A stretch of DNA of 64,000 nucleotides from Micromonospora cabrerizensis (lineage in GTDB: Bacteria; Actinomycetota; Actinomycetes; Mycobacteriales; Micromonosporaceae), in the NCBI RefSeq assembly GCF_022230955.1, contig NZ_JAKKFI010000049.1, positions 1 to 64,000 on the forward strand, in the 5' to 3' direction. The position numbers and the translations under genes were made by a program. This document shows, piece after piece, positions 57,601-64,000 of the stretch. Each line of letters begins with the position of its first letter. Position 1 is the stretch's first letter. The notes under the pieces were generated by a model, which worked only from the letters and a program-made list of their open reading frames with translations, was not told where the DNA came from and did not search any database.

Positions 57601-59577
57601 CGTGTCGGAGGCGGCCGAGGCGATCCGGACCCGGGGAGCCAGCGTGACCAGCGTGCCGGCCACGAACAGGGTGACCAGGACCGCGGCGGTGAGGGTGGGG
57701 CTGGCGAGGCTGGCGCCGGCGCCGAACAGGCCCACCACGGCCGCCCCGATGGCGTGCGCCACCGCGGCCCGGTCGGTGCGGGCGGAGAGCCCGATGACGC
57801 CGATGCCGATCGAGGTGATCACCATCGGCCAGGGTGCCGCCGCCCAGCCGAGACCGAACGAGGCCGGAACGGCGAGCGCGGTCAGCGCCGCGCCGGCGAC
57901 CGCGAACTCACGGCGGATCTCCGGGGGCAGCGCCAGCACCGCCGCGATGGTGAGCAGGAACGCGGCGCCCGCGAGCTGCCAGGTGGTCGGTCCGACCGCG
58001 GCGGCCAGCTCGGCCGGGTACCGACTGAGGTCGGCGCCCCAGGCGGGCAGCGCCGCCCGGACCGGCGCCACCCCGGCGCGCAGCGCGCCTCCGGCGACCA
58101 CCACGCCGCTGACGGTCAGCGCCACCGCCGAGGCGATCTGTGGGCCACGTCGGGCGGTCTCGGGGACCGCGCGTACCGCCAGCCCGGTCACCGTGATGAC
58201 CACCGCGATCAGCAGCAACGCCTGGTCGGGCAGCGCCACCGAGGCGATTCGGCTGAGCGCGCCGATCACGGCCAGCGTGACGATGCCGGCCGCGACGTCG
58301 GGCAGCGGTGGCCGACGCAGCACCAGCGCGCCGGCCAACCCGACCGCGGCGGCCAGCAGCAGCACCATCCCGGCGCCGGTCGCGGTCGGCACGGTCTGCG
58401 CCCGCAGCAGGGCGGTGACCGCGTACGCCAGGGCGACGGCGACCGCCACCGCGTGCAGCAACCAGGTCAGCTCGCGCAGCCCGGGCACCGGGCGGAGCGA
58501 CCCGGCGTCGGTGGAACCCGCGCTGGCGTCGATCAGCTCGCCGGCCTCCTCCGGGTCGCCCTCCGGGCGGCTCTCACCGTCGCGCTGGCGGGGCGTCGAC
58601 GGGGTGCCCGGCACCGGCAGGTCCTGCCGGACGGGGCGTTCCAGGGCCACACCGGAGCGGGCCAGCCAGAGGTCGACGAGGGCGACCAGAGCGAGCACCA
58701 GCGCCCAGCCGCCCGGCCCGGTGATCCGGTCGTACGCCAGCAGTGGCAGCACCGGCTGCGCGGCGAGGACGGTGGCGAAGCGGGGTGCGCGCAGACCCGT
58801 CCAGCGGGCGTAGCCGAATGCGACGGCTGCCGTGACCGCGAAGATGACCCCGCTGAAGATCGTGGCGGAGCCGCCGCCGGTGCCGATCCGGTCCACCGCC
58901 CAGAGGGCGTTGCCGGCGAGCGGCACCAGCAGCAGGCCGACCGCGGCGATGGTCTCGGCGGTCGAGGTGAGCCCGCGCCGGGCCAGCACCGGCGGGGCGA
59001 GCAGCATCAGCACGGTGGCCAGGAGCAGGATGCCGAGCCGGGCCACCGCGTCCATCGAGCTGGTCGCCACCGCGGCGAAGACCACCGCGGCAACCCCGAG
59101 CAGCAGGGCGCCCAGCCCGAGGGGGATGTTCTGCACCTCGCGCGACGAGGCCTCCGGCGGGTGCTCCGGGTCGTCCGCGTCCAGCCAGCTCGGCCGGGGC
59201 GGGGGCGGCGGCGGGTCCTCCGAAGCGGGTGGGGTGTTCTGCCGGGGCACCCGGGGCGGCGCGCCGTTGGTGGCGGTGGCGCTCGGTGGCCGCCGGCCGG
59301 GACGGCGGCGCAGCACCCGCCGTGGCCGGGTGGCCTGCTTGAGGCGCTCCTCGCCGGCATGGGCGAGGATGTCGCGCTGGAAGAGCGCAGCCTGCATCTT
59401 GGCGGCGATCTGCCGTTGCTCGCGGGCGATGGCGGCGTCGCGCGCCTTCATCTCCGCGATCGAGCGCTCGATGTCCGCCAAGTGTTCGACCCACTGCGGC
59501 TGATCAGCCCCACAGTGCGGGCATCGGACGGCCGGCTTGATCTCCCGGCCGCACGAGGAGCATTGAAAGGTCGCCAC
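54676..59577 (-). CDS. giant polytopic membrane protein with zinc ribbon (SCO7613-like)
   Basis: The 1633-residue protein begins with a zinc ribbon (FQCSSCGREIKPAVRCPHCG), then a predicted coiled-coil helix (ERSIAEMKARDAAIAREQRQ) and a Pro-rich linker to about residue 145. Nearly all of the remainder is hydrophobic: dozens of membrane segments built from Ala/Val/Leu/Gly with short loops. It ends in a basic tail (GASNERRRRAQDRLQTAL). The form fits the very large SCO7613-type membrane proteins of actinomycetes, whose function is unknown. GTG 59577 has a GGAGGGG site. It is convergent with purE. Codon use is like its neighbours. Confidence 0.82.
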   Translation of the reverse strand: MATFQCSSCGREIKPAVRCPHCGADQPQWVEHLADIERSIAEMKARDAAIAREQRQIAAKMQAALFQRDILAHAGEERLKQATRPRRVLRRRPGRRPPSATATNGAPPRVPRQNTPPASEDPPPPPPRPSWLDADDPEHPPEASSREVQNIPLGLGALLLGVAAVVFAAVATSSMDAVARLGILLLATVLMLLAPPVLARRGLTSTAETIAAVGLLLVPLAGNALWAVDRIGTGGGSATIFSGVIFAVTAAVAFGYARWTGLRAPRFATVLAAQPVLPLLAYDRITGPGGWALVLALVALVDLWLARSGVALERPVRQDLPVPGTPSTPRQRDGESRPEGDPEEAGELIDASAGSTDAGSLRPVPGLRELTWLLHAVAVAVALAYAVTALLRAQTVPTATGAGMVLLLAAAVGLAGALVLRRPPLPDVAAGIVTLAVIGALSRIASVALPDQALLLIAVVITVTGLAVRAVPETARRGPQIASAVALTVSGVVVAGGALRAGVAPVRAALPAWGADLSRYPAELAAAVGPTTWQLAGAAFLLTIAAVLALPPEIRREFAVAGAALTALAVPASFGLGWAAAPWPMVITSIGIGVIGLSARTDRAAVAHAIGAAVVGLFGAGASLASPTLTAAVLVTLFVAGTLVTLAPRVRIASAASDTVTAWAAGGAAFALPGAVAAFVAATMPTDPTPTPASLREVTVPVLAASFLAVCVTLGYAAVVQVSQRRIPAPLSVGTGLGALVVTAAAFGAPGATVADAWVGALLLVAAVLLFLAPSIDAGRRADLTLDGSDLAAAAVTTALIATLVRIGAVLAPGGQLAVAAALVLVVAVGARTMPEEWRRGPILGLAVGGALIGVLAGWSAVRGGVGVLATPGPIWRGDLSDWPAAPVGGSTWQAPVALALLALAAGILLPRPWRWDVSGVAAVLATIGAPAAFDLAWWSPVLIGGMVATVYGIASVATEEARASLSRATVAGVVALHAAGAGLVRPWTTALALGSIALIGVVVATLARVLAGPQVSDIDTEGMPPHLAQIGGAAIGAALLALPGSVAALAAEFGHSAQVVLTAALAASSLGLAAVAAVRRQVPQYLPWVSAAVVGGASISALAAIPTGLAAGVYAAAAALLGVLAELIRAATVPPTGAAQPVRRWAVRLDGALRRLPDDPERRRWRFNPAAGALAAAAVPTALALASIAPALVTALVEPHRTLTRIWQGPPPELLTPPPDVVNPTHVLTALLLTATAALAATGFSGGRRSRAVPVVLPGAAVTLLIAPLALGQGWPASTVAALSVFTIAMLGLALTPPPPLAERARSLRLARVLVFAMGLAGGSAGLAGSLADRQMTLFTLGSAVAVGAVGALFGTTQRARILGWLFASLMAQLFVLTAGLVAGLAAVWSAFGVLAVGAVLQVLAATLPRLRRPEAQREASTVEWSGYAAALIALALAFDSPRHIAALLAAWGAVLGVAATRPGRRPVERRILFWAVVVCEITAWWILMRVADVALPEAYTLPFAALALLVGVLELRHRPDMSSWVAYGPALVAAFVPTLAIVLATESSTLRQMLLLLGAVAVLIFGSSTRQQAPVIVGASVTAIAAIHALFSLGPWLALIPVGILLLVLGASNERRRRAQDRLQTALRGMR

Positions 59578-59675
59578 GACACCCCTCCACCCGCACTGTG
59601 GACTCCCACTGTCGCAGCATGCCCAAAGCTGGCCCGGATTTCGACTCTTGTCGGCGGGTCCGGGGCAAACAACGA

Positions 59676-59713
59676 CAGCGGCCGGCCACCGATTGCTCGG
59701 TGGCCGGCCGCTG
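59676..59713 (-). terminator. 17-bp perfect hairpin terminator of the UDP-sugar dehydrogenase gene
   Basis: Arms CAGCGGCCGGCCACCGA (59676-59692) and TCGGTGGCCGGCCGCTG (59697-59713) pair perfectly with loop TTGC. It starts 12 nt past the stop of the minus-strand ugd gene and isolates it from the giant membrane gene. Confidence 0.9.
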
Positions 59714-59725
59714 GAGGTCGTCCGG

Positions 59726-61153
59726 TCAGGGGCGGCCCATGCCCCGGTACTCCCAGCCAGCCTGGGTCCACAGTGCCGAATCGAGACAGTTTCGGCCGTC
59801 GACCACCTTGCGGCCGTTGACCAGCTCGCCGAGGGCGACCGGGTCGGCGTTGCGGAAGTCGGCCCACTCGGTGAGGACGCAGACCAGGTCGGCGCCAGCG
59901 ACGGCCTCGTTGATGCCGGCCTCGTAGGTCAGCTCGGGGACGGCCCGTCGGGCGTTCTCGGTGCCCTGCGGGTCGTACACGTGCACCTCGGCGCCGGCCT
60001 TGTGCAACAGCGCGGCGACGGCGAGCGCCGGGGCGTCGCGGACGTCGTCGGTGTTGGGCTTGAACGTCGCACCGAGCACGGCGATCCGGGTGCCGGAGAA
60101 GTCCGGACCGGCCGGCCCGCTGCGGCGGCCGAGCAGGTCGGCGGCGAGGTTGAGCACCCGGGTACGGCGGCGAAGGTTGATCAGGTCGACCTCGTGCAGG
60201 AAGCGCAGCGCCTCGCCGGCGCCCAACTCCTGGGCGCGGGCCTGGAAGGCGCGGATGTCCTTGGGCAGGCAGGCGCCGCCGAAGCCGAGGCCGGCCTGGA
60301 GGAACCGGTTGCCGATCCGCGGGTCGTACCCGATCGCGCGGGCCAGCTGGGTGACGTCGCCACCGGACGCCTCGCAGACCTCGGCCATCGCGTTGATGAA
60401 GGAGATCTTGGTGGCCAGGAAGGCGTTCGCGGCGACCTTGACCAGCTCGGCGGTGGCGAAGTCGGTGACCACCAGGGGCACCTCGCGGTCCTCCGTGGCG
60501 GCCAGGTCGAACACGCCCTTGTGCGCGGCGTAGAGCATGCCGTTGGCCCACTCGCTCTTCACGCCGACGACGATGCGGTTGGGGCGCAGGACGTCGTCGA
60601 CGGCGAAGCCCTCCTGGAGGAACTCGGGGCTCCACGCCACCTCGACGCCGAGGTCGTCGGGGGTGTGCTTGCCGACGAGCTGCTCCACCCAGTCCGCGGT
60701 GCCGACCGGCACGGTGGACTTGCCGACGATCAGTGCCTTGCGGGTCAGGTGCTGCGCGAGGCTGGTGACCGACGCCTCGACGTACGACAGGTCGGCGCCC
60801 ATGCCGTCCGCCCGCTGCGGGGTGCCGACGCAGATGAAGTGCACGTCACCGAACTCGGCGGTCTCGGCGATGTCGGTGCTGAACCGGAGGCGTCCGGCGG
60901 CGAGGTTGCGCCGCAGCAGCTCGTCCAGGCCGGGTTCGTGGATGGGCACCTGACCGGCGTTCAACATCGCGATCTTGTCCGCGTCGACGTCGAAGCCGAG
61001 CACGTCGTAGCCCAGCTCGGCGTAGCAGATGGCGTACGTCGCACCGAGGTAGCCAGTCCCCAGGAACGTCACCCGCGGCCGAGGCGCGCCCGAGGGCGGT
61101 GTCACCGCGGCGATGGCGGGGGTCGGCTGGATGGTGGGGTAGGGGATCGTCAC
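59726..61153 (-). CDS. ugd: UDP-glucose 6-dehydrogenase
   Basis: The 475-residue NAD-dependent dehydrogenase oxidises a UDP- or GDP-hexose to the uronic acid, giving precursors for surface polysaccharides. The Rossmann motif VTFLGTGYLGATYAICYAE starts near residue 28. The catalytic Lys region is NAFLATKISFINAMAEV, the catalytic Cys is in GLGFGGACLPKDIRAF, and the C-terminal domain has LGATFKPNTDDVRDAPAL. UDP-glucose is the most likely substrate, but GDP-mannose cannot be excluded. GTG 61153 follows GGAGAAA; an N-terminal tail of 27 residues precedes the fold. Confidence 0.92.
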   Translation of the reverse strand: MTIPYPTIQPTPAIAAVTPPSGAPRPRVTFLGTGYLGATYAICYAELGYDVLGFDVDADKIAMLNAGQVPIHEPGLDELLRRNLAAGRLRFSTDIAETAEFGDVHFICVGTPQRADGMGADLSYVEASVTSLAQHLTRKALIVGKSTVPVGTADWVEQLVGKHTPDDLGVEVAWSPEFLQEGFAVDDVLRPNRIVVGVKSEWANGMLYAAHKGVFDLAATEDREVPLVVTDFATAELVKVAANAFLATKISFINAMAEVCEASGGDVTQLARAIGYDPRIGNRFLQAGLGFGGACLPKDIRAFQARAQELGAGEALRFLHEVDLINLRRRTRVLNLAADLLGRRSGPAGPDFSGTRIAVLGATFKPNTDDVRDAPALAVAALLHKAGAEVHVYDPQGTENARRAVPELTYEAGINEAVAGADLVCVLTEWADFRNADPVALGELVNGRKVVDGRNCLDSALWTQAGWEYRGMGRP

Positions 61154-61404
61154 GCCTGTTTCTCCGCTCGCACTGGCGGCGCGTCGTCGCGTCGCATTCT
61201 GCTGCGGCGCCTGGGCGGGGCACCGGAGGGTTGGCTCACTGTCTCGTCCTCCATCATTGCCCAGCGGCGTGGGTGCACCCGCATGCCCATACCTACGCGC
61301 CGGTAACATCACCTGAACTGCAGTCGCTAGTCTTCAGTCTGCGCGGTCGGCGGTCAGGAGTCGTCACAGACTGCGCATGATAGCGGTGAAGGGGAGGGGC
61401 CGAC

Positions 61405-62574
61405 ATGGCCGCAGGCGAGTCGTTCGACGTCTACCGGTTGCCGGAGGAGCATCTGGCGATCCGGGACGCGGTCCGGGAGGTCTGCACGGCGAAGGTGGCG
61501 CCGCACGCCGCCGAGGCCGACGAGACCGGGGAGTTTCCCAAAGCGTCCTACGACGCGTTGCGGGCGGCCGACTTCCACGCACCGCACATCCCCGAGGAGT
61601 ACGGCGGCGCGGGCGCGGACGCACTGGCCACCGCCATCGTGATCGAGGAGGTCGCCCGGGCGTGCGCGTCCTCCTCGCTGATCCCGGCGGTCAACAAACT
61701 CGGCACGATGCCACTGTTGTTGTCCGGTTCCGAGGAGCTCAAGCGCCGCTACCTGACGCCGGTGGCGGCGGGTGAGGCCATGTTCTCGTACTGCCTCTCC
61801 GAGCCGGAGGCGGGCAGCGACGCGGCGTCGATGACCACCCGGGCGGTACGTGACGGGGATCACTGGGTGCTCAACGGCGTGAAGCGCTGGATCACCAACG
61901 CCGGCGTGTCGGAGTTCTACACCGTCTTCGCCGTGACCGACCCGTCCGCACGGTCCCGGGGCATCTCGGCCTTCGTGGTGGAGAAGTCCGATGCCGGGGT
62001 GAGCTTCGGCGCACCGGAGAAGAAGCTCGGCATCAAGGGCTCGCCGACCCGCGAGGTCTACCTGGACAACGTGCGGATCCCCGCCGACCGGATGATCGGC
62101 GCGGAGGGCACCGGCTTCGCGACCGCGATGAAGACCCTGGACCACACCCGGGTCACCATCGCCGCGCAGGCCGTCGGGATCGCGCAGGGCGCGCTCGACT
62201 ACGCCAAGGGGTACGTGGCCGAGCGCCGGCAGTTCGGCAAGGCCGTCGCCGAGTTCCAGGGCATCCAGTTCATGCTCGCCGACATGGGCATGAAGCTGGA
62301 GGCGGCCCGGCAGCTCACGTACGCGGCGGCCGGCAAGTCGGAGCGTGGCGACGCGGATCTCACCTACTTCGGCGCGGCGGCCAAGTGCTTCGCCTCCGAC
62401 GCCGCCATGGAGATCACCACCGACGCGGTGCAACTGCTCGGCGGCTACGGCTACACGCGGGACTACCCGGTCGAGCGGATGATGCGCGACGCCAAGATCA
62501 CCCAGATCTACGAGGGCACCAACCAGGTGCAGCGCATCGTCATGGCCCGGCAGCTGCTGGCCGGCGTCGTCTAG
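61405..62574 (+). CDS. acyl-CoA dehydrogenase
   Basis: The 389-residue FAD enzyme catalyses the first step of beta-oxidation or of a branched-chain acyl-CoA pathway. Signatures are [60 protein letters not shown] and the catalytic Glu in [16 protein letters not shown]. Chain-length preference cannot be read directly; the C-terminal catalytic Glu excludes the isovaleryl-CoA type. ATG 61405 has GAAGGGGAGGGG upstream. It is divergent from ugd, with about 250 bp between them that hold no gene I can support. Confidence 0.93.
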   Translation: MAAGESFDVYRLPEEHLAIRDAVREVCTAKVAPHAAEADETGEFPKASYDALRAADFHAPHIPEEYGGAGADALATAIVIEEVARACASSSLIPAVNKLGTMPLLLSGSEELKRRYLTPVAAGEAMFSYCLSEPEAGSDAASMTTRAVRDGDHWVLNGVKRWITNAGVSEFYTVFAVTDPSARSRGISAFVVEKSDAGVSFGAPEKKLGIKGSPTREVYLDNVRIPADRMIGAEGTGFATAMKTLDHTRVTIAAQAVGIAQGALDYAKGYVAERRQFGKAVAEFQGIQFMLADMGMKLEAARQLTYAAAGKSERGDADLTYFGAAAKCFASDAAMEITTDAVQLLGGYGYTRDYPVERMMRDAKITQIYEGTNQVQRIVMARQLLAGVV

Positions 62575-62585
62575 ATCGTCGGATT

Positions 62586-62633
62586 CCGTCGATGGCCCGG
62601 TACGCCGACAGCGGCACGCCGGACCATCGACGG
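62586..62633. terminator. bidirectional hairpin between convergent genes
   Basis: Arms CCGTCGATGGCCCGG (62586-62600) and CCGGACCATCGACGG (62619-62633) pair with one mismatch around an 18-nt loop. It lies 12 nt after the acyl-CoA dehydrogenase stop and 6 nt from the stop of the opposite gene. Confidence 0.75.
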
Positions 62634-62638
62634 TTTCG

Positions 62639-63253
62639 TCACCGCTCGGCGGCTGTCTCGGTGACGGGCCGCAGCGGGCCGCCCCGCAGCGCGTACGCCA
62701 GCAGACCCGTCACCGCCAGCACGGTGGCGCAGACGGTGGCGACGGTGGTGCCGGGGGGCTGGAGCAGCCAACTGGCGACCTGCGTCCGCACGTCCGTGCT
62801 GGGGCCCATGATGGGCAGGACCGCGATGAGGGTCCAGGTCAGCGGGGCGATCCACGACAGCGCGGCGCCGACCAGTGCGGTGCCGAGGGCGGTCAGCCCG
62901 AGCAGGCCGGCGGTGTTGCGCAGCACGAGTGCGAGCGGCTCGTAGCGCGCGTCGGTGAGCGTGCTGAGTGACAGCAGGGCGGTGATCGCGGCGAGGACAA
63001 GGAGCAGGTGACCGGCACGTCGCAGCGGCCAGTTGACCGCCGCGGTGTGGTCGAGGGCGTCGTCCGCGCCGCCGAGGGTGGTGCCGAACGCGACCACCGC
63101 CAGCATGATGGTGAGGCTCGCCGTGCGGGCGTTGATGGTGGTCGAGTCCGTGTAGACCACCGTCAGCACCCAGGCCAGCGTGATCAGCGCCGCCGCGCTG
63201 CCGAGCGCGAGGGGAACCCGGCGCGACCGCAGGTGGAGCCGGAGCCATCTCAT
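62639..63253 (-). CDS. hypothetical polytopic membrane protein
   Basis: The 204-residue protein has six likely membrane segments, for example VPLALGSAAALITLAWVLTV, HLLLVLAAITALLSLSTL and TTVATVCATVLAVTGLLAYA. It begins with a basic RWLRLHLRSRR. The form recalls the small permease-like subunits of actinobacterial ABC exporters, but no ATPase gene is in the window. Its ATG overlaps the stop of the upstream membrane gene (ATGA), so they are a coupled pair. Confidence 0.75.
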   Translation of the reverse strand: MRWLRLHLRSRRVPLALGSAAALITLAWVLTVVYTDSTTINARTASLTIMLAVVAFGTTLGGADDALDHTAAVNWPLRRAGHLLLVLAAITALLSLSTLTDARYEPLALVLRNTAGLLGLTALGTALVGAALSWIAPLTWTLIAVLPIMGPSTDVRTQVASWLLQPPGTTVATVCATVLAVTGLLAYALRGGPLRPVTETAAER

Positions 63254-64000
63254 GGCTTCTTCGCCGGCAGGATCGCCAGGAGGCCGTCGCTACGGCAGTC
63301 CATCGCCGCCGCGCGGGCCGCCGCCATCCGACCTCGCTGCTCGGTCTCCGGCAGGCTCACCAGCGCCTGGTACGCGCTCTGCGCCCGCTCGATGTCCGCC
63401 GGGTCCCACCAGCGCTGTGGGGTTGGCGGCTGACCGCTCAGCCAGGCCGTGGCGACTGTCCGGGCCAGGGGTTCGTCGGGCTCCGAACGGTCGCCGCAGT
63501 CCTGCCCCCAGGCGGCATCGAGCAGCGACGGCAGGAAGTAGTCGCCGGACAGGTCGGCGCGGCCGGCGCGGTCGATGGTGGGAGTGTCGAAGACGATCGT
63601 GTCGGCGGCGTGCCGGGGCGGTGCCGTGCCCGGGTCCCGCCGAGACCAGTAGTCGGCCTGTCGGGTCTGCACCGCCCGCACGGGCGCGTCGGGCAGCTTC
63701 GTCGCCATCATGCCGAGTGCCTGCCGGGCCGGGCCGACGACGTCGGGCAGCAACGCGGTGTGCGCCCGTGTCACGCAGACCTGCGGGCCGTCGTTGTCGC
63801 AGACCAGCTCGATGGCGACCGGGTCGACGACCGCCGCCCCGCGGGTGCCGCCGACCGGCAGGAGCGGTACGGCGACCGCCCCGCCGAGCACCGCCGGGAG
63901 CACGGCCAACGCGATGGCGCGGCGGCGGACCGCGCCGAGCAGCAGCAGACCGGTCGCGGCGAGGGACACCAGCCACAGCGTCTGGAGCAGGCTGACCCGC
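63250..64000 (-). CDS. membrane protein, 5' end beyond the window
   Basis: The minus-strand frame is open to the window edge, so the N-terminus is missing; at least 249 residues are visible. The visible part starts within hydrophobic sequence (LLQTLWLVSLAATGLLLLGA) with a second segment AIALAVLPAVLGGAVAVPLL. A soluble extracytoplasmic-type domain follows with four or more cysteines (LVCDNDGPQVCVTRAH, WGQDCGDRSEPDE, AMDCRSDGLLA). It is coupled to the next membrane gene. The family is not recognised; a permease-associated function is only suggested by the pairing. Confidence 0.7.
   Translation of the reverse strand, partial: RVSLLQTLWLVSLAATGLLLLGAVRRRAIALAVLPAVLGGAVAVPLLPVGGTRGAAVVDPVAIELVCDNDGPQVCVTRAHTALLPDVVGPARQALGMMATKLPDAPVRAVQTRQADYWSRRDPGTAPPRHAADTIVFDTPTIDRAGRADLSGDYFLPSLLDAAWGQDCGDRSEPDEPLARTVATAWLSGQPPTPQRWWDPADIERAQSAYQALVSLPETEQRGRMAAARAAAMDCRSDGLLAILPAKKP

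Noticed and set aside
56323..59820. Plus-strand frame of 1165 codons opposite the giant membrane gene
   Set aside because: It is extremely Gly/Arg/Gln/His-rich with no domain and is best explained as an antisense shadow.
61154..61404. Small gene between ugd and the acyl-CoA dehydrogenase
   Set aside because: Frames there lack ribosome sites and conserved features; the region is more likely the divergent promoter area.

Overview
The window reads as a chromosomal core segment of a high-GC actinomycete, most likely a Micromonospora-type member of the Micromonosporaceae. The grounds are the extreme G/C bias at third codon positions, frequent GTG and TTG starts, many leaderless promoters, a mycothiol enzyme (Mca), a tRNA-Leu for the rare UUA codon, and family-level matches to actinobacterial proteins. 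Gene order also follows two blocks that I recall from Mycobacterium tuberculosis: Rv1020-Rv1026 (mfd, mazG, eno, FtsB-like, DUF501, ppx) and Rv1074c-Rv1084 (thiolase, SGNH hydrolase, cbs, metB, greA, DUF4307, mca, small membrane protein, thioredoxin-domain protein). I see no prophage, insertion sequence, CRISPR array or rRNA operon.

Layout. 1-1015: gene-poor DNA with a 25-bp tandem repeat and two large palindromes. 1016-15370: mfd, a SurA-like lipoprotein, mazG, a DUF885 hydrolase, a lipoprotein, enolase, an FtsB-like division protein, DUF501, an ArgA-type acetyltransferase, an esterase lipoprotein, a winged-helix regulator and ppx. 15398-19337: a self-regulated PadR/HAAS membrane pair, an LppU-like protein, dienelactone hydrolase and a type-5 uracil-DNA glycosylase. 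19353-23907: a DUF4129 / membrane protein / MoxR ATPase / DUF58 / membrane protein operon whose genes are bridged by a repeated mini-ORF. 24010-29745: NADH dehydrogenase II, a large membrane protein, tRNA-Leu(UAA) and two Bax-inhibitor-1 paralogues. 29748-32950: a thiolase and two overlapping SGNH hydrolases on the minus strand. 33101-44921: sulphur and amino-acid metabolism (cbs, metB, ilvA) with RNase Z, MsrA, a HIT protein, an amidase and greA. 45078-54602: DUF4307, mca, a GGDEF-EAL protein with a leader ORF, a secreted protein, a thioredoxin-domain protein and purK-purE. 54676-64000: a 1633-residue membrane protein, UDP-sugar dehydrogenase, acyl-CoA dehydrogenase and a membrane pair cut by the window edge.

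Functionally this is housekeeping. cbs and metB are the two halves of cystathionine metabolism. mca and msrA handle thiol and oxidative damage. mfd and greA act on stalled RNA polymerase. purK-purE is one step of purine synthesis. The MoxR/DUF58/DUF4129 operon is a probable envelope chaperone module.

The most unusual signals lie between genes. Three copies of a roughly 42-bp repeat encode 19-22-residue mini-ORFs with overlapping stop and start codons, which bridge operon genes. Several families of large GATC-bounded palindromes sit at gene ends. A near-perfect palindrome lies over the padR promoter and start. A three-way-junction leader precedes the RNase Z gene, and a coupled leader ORF precedes the GGDEF-EAL gene.
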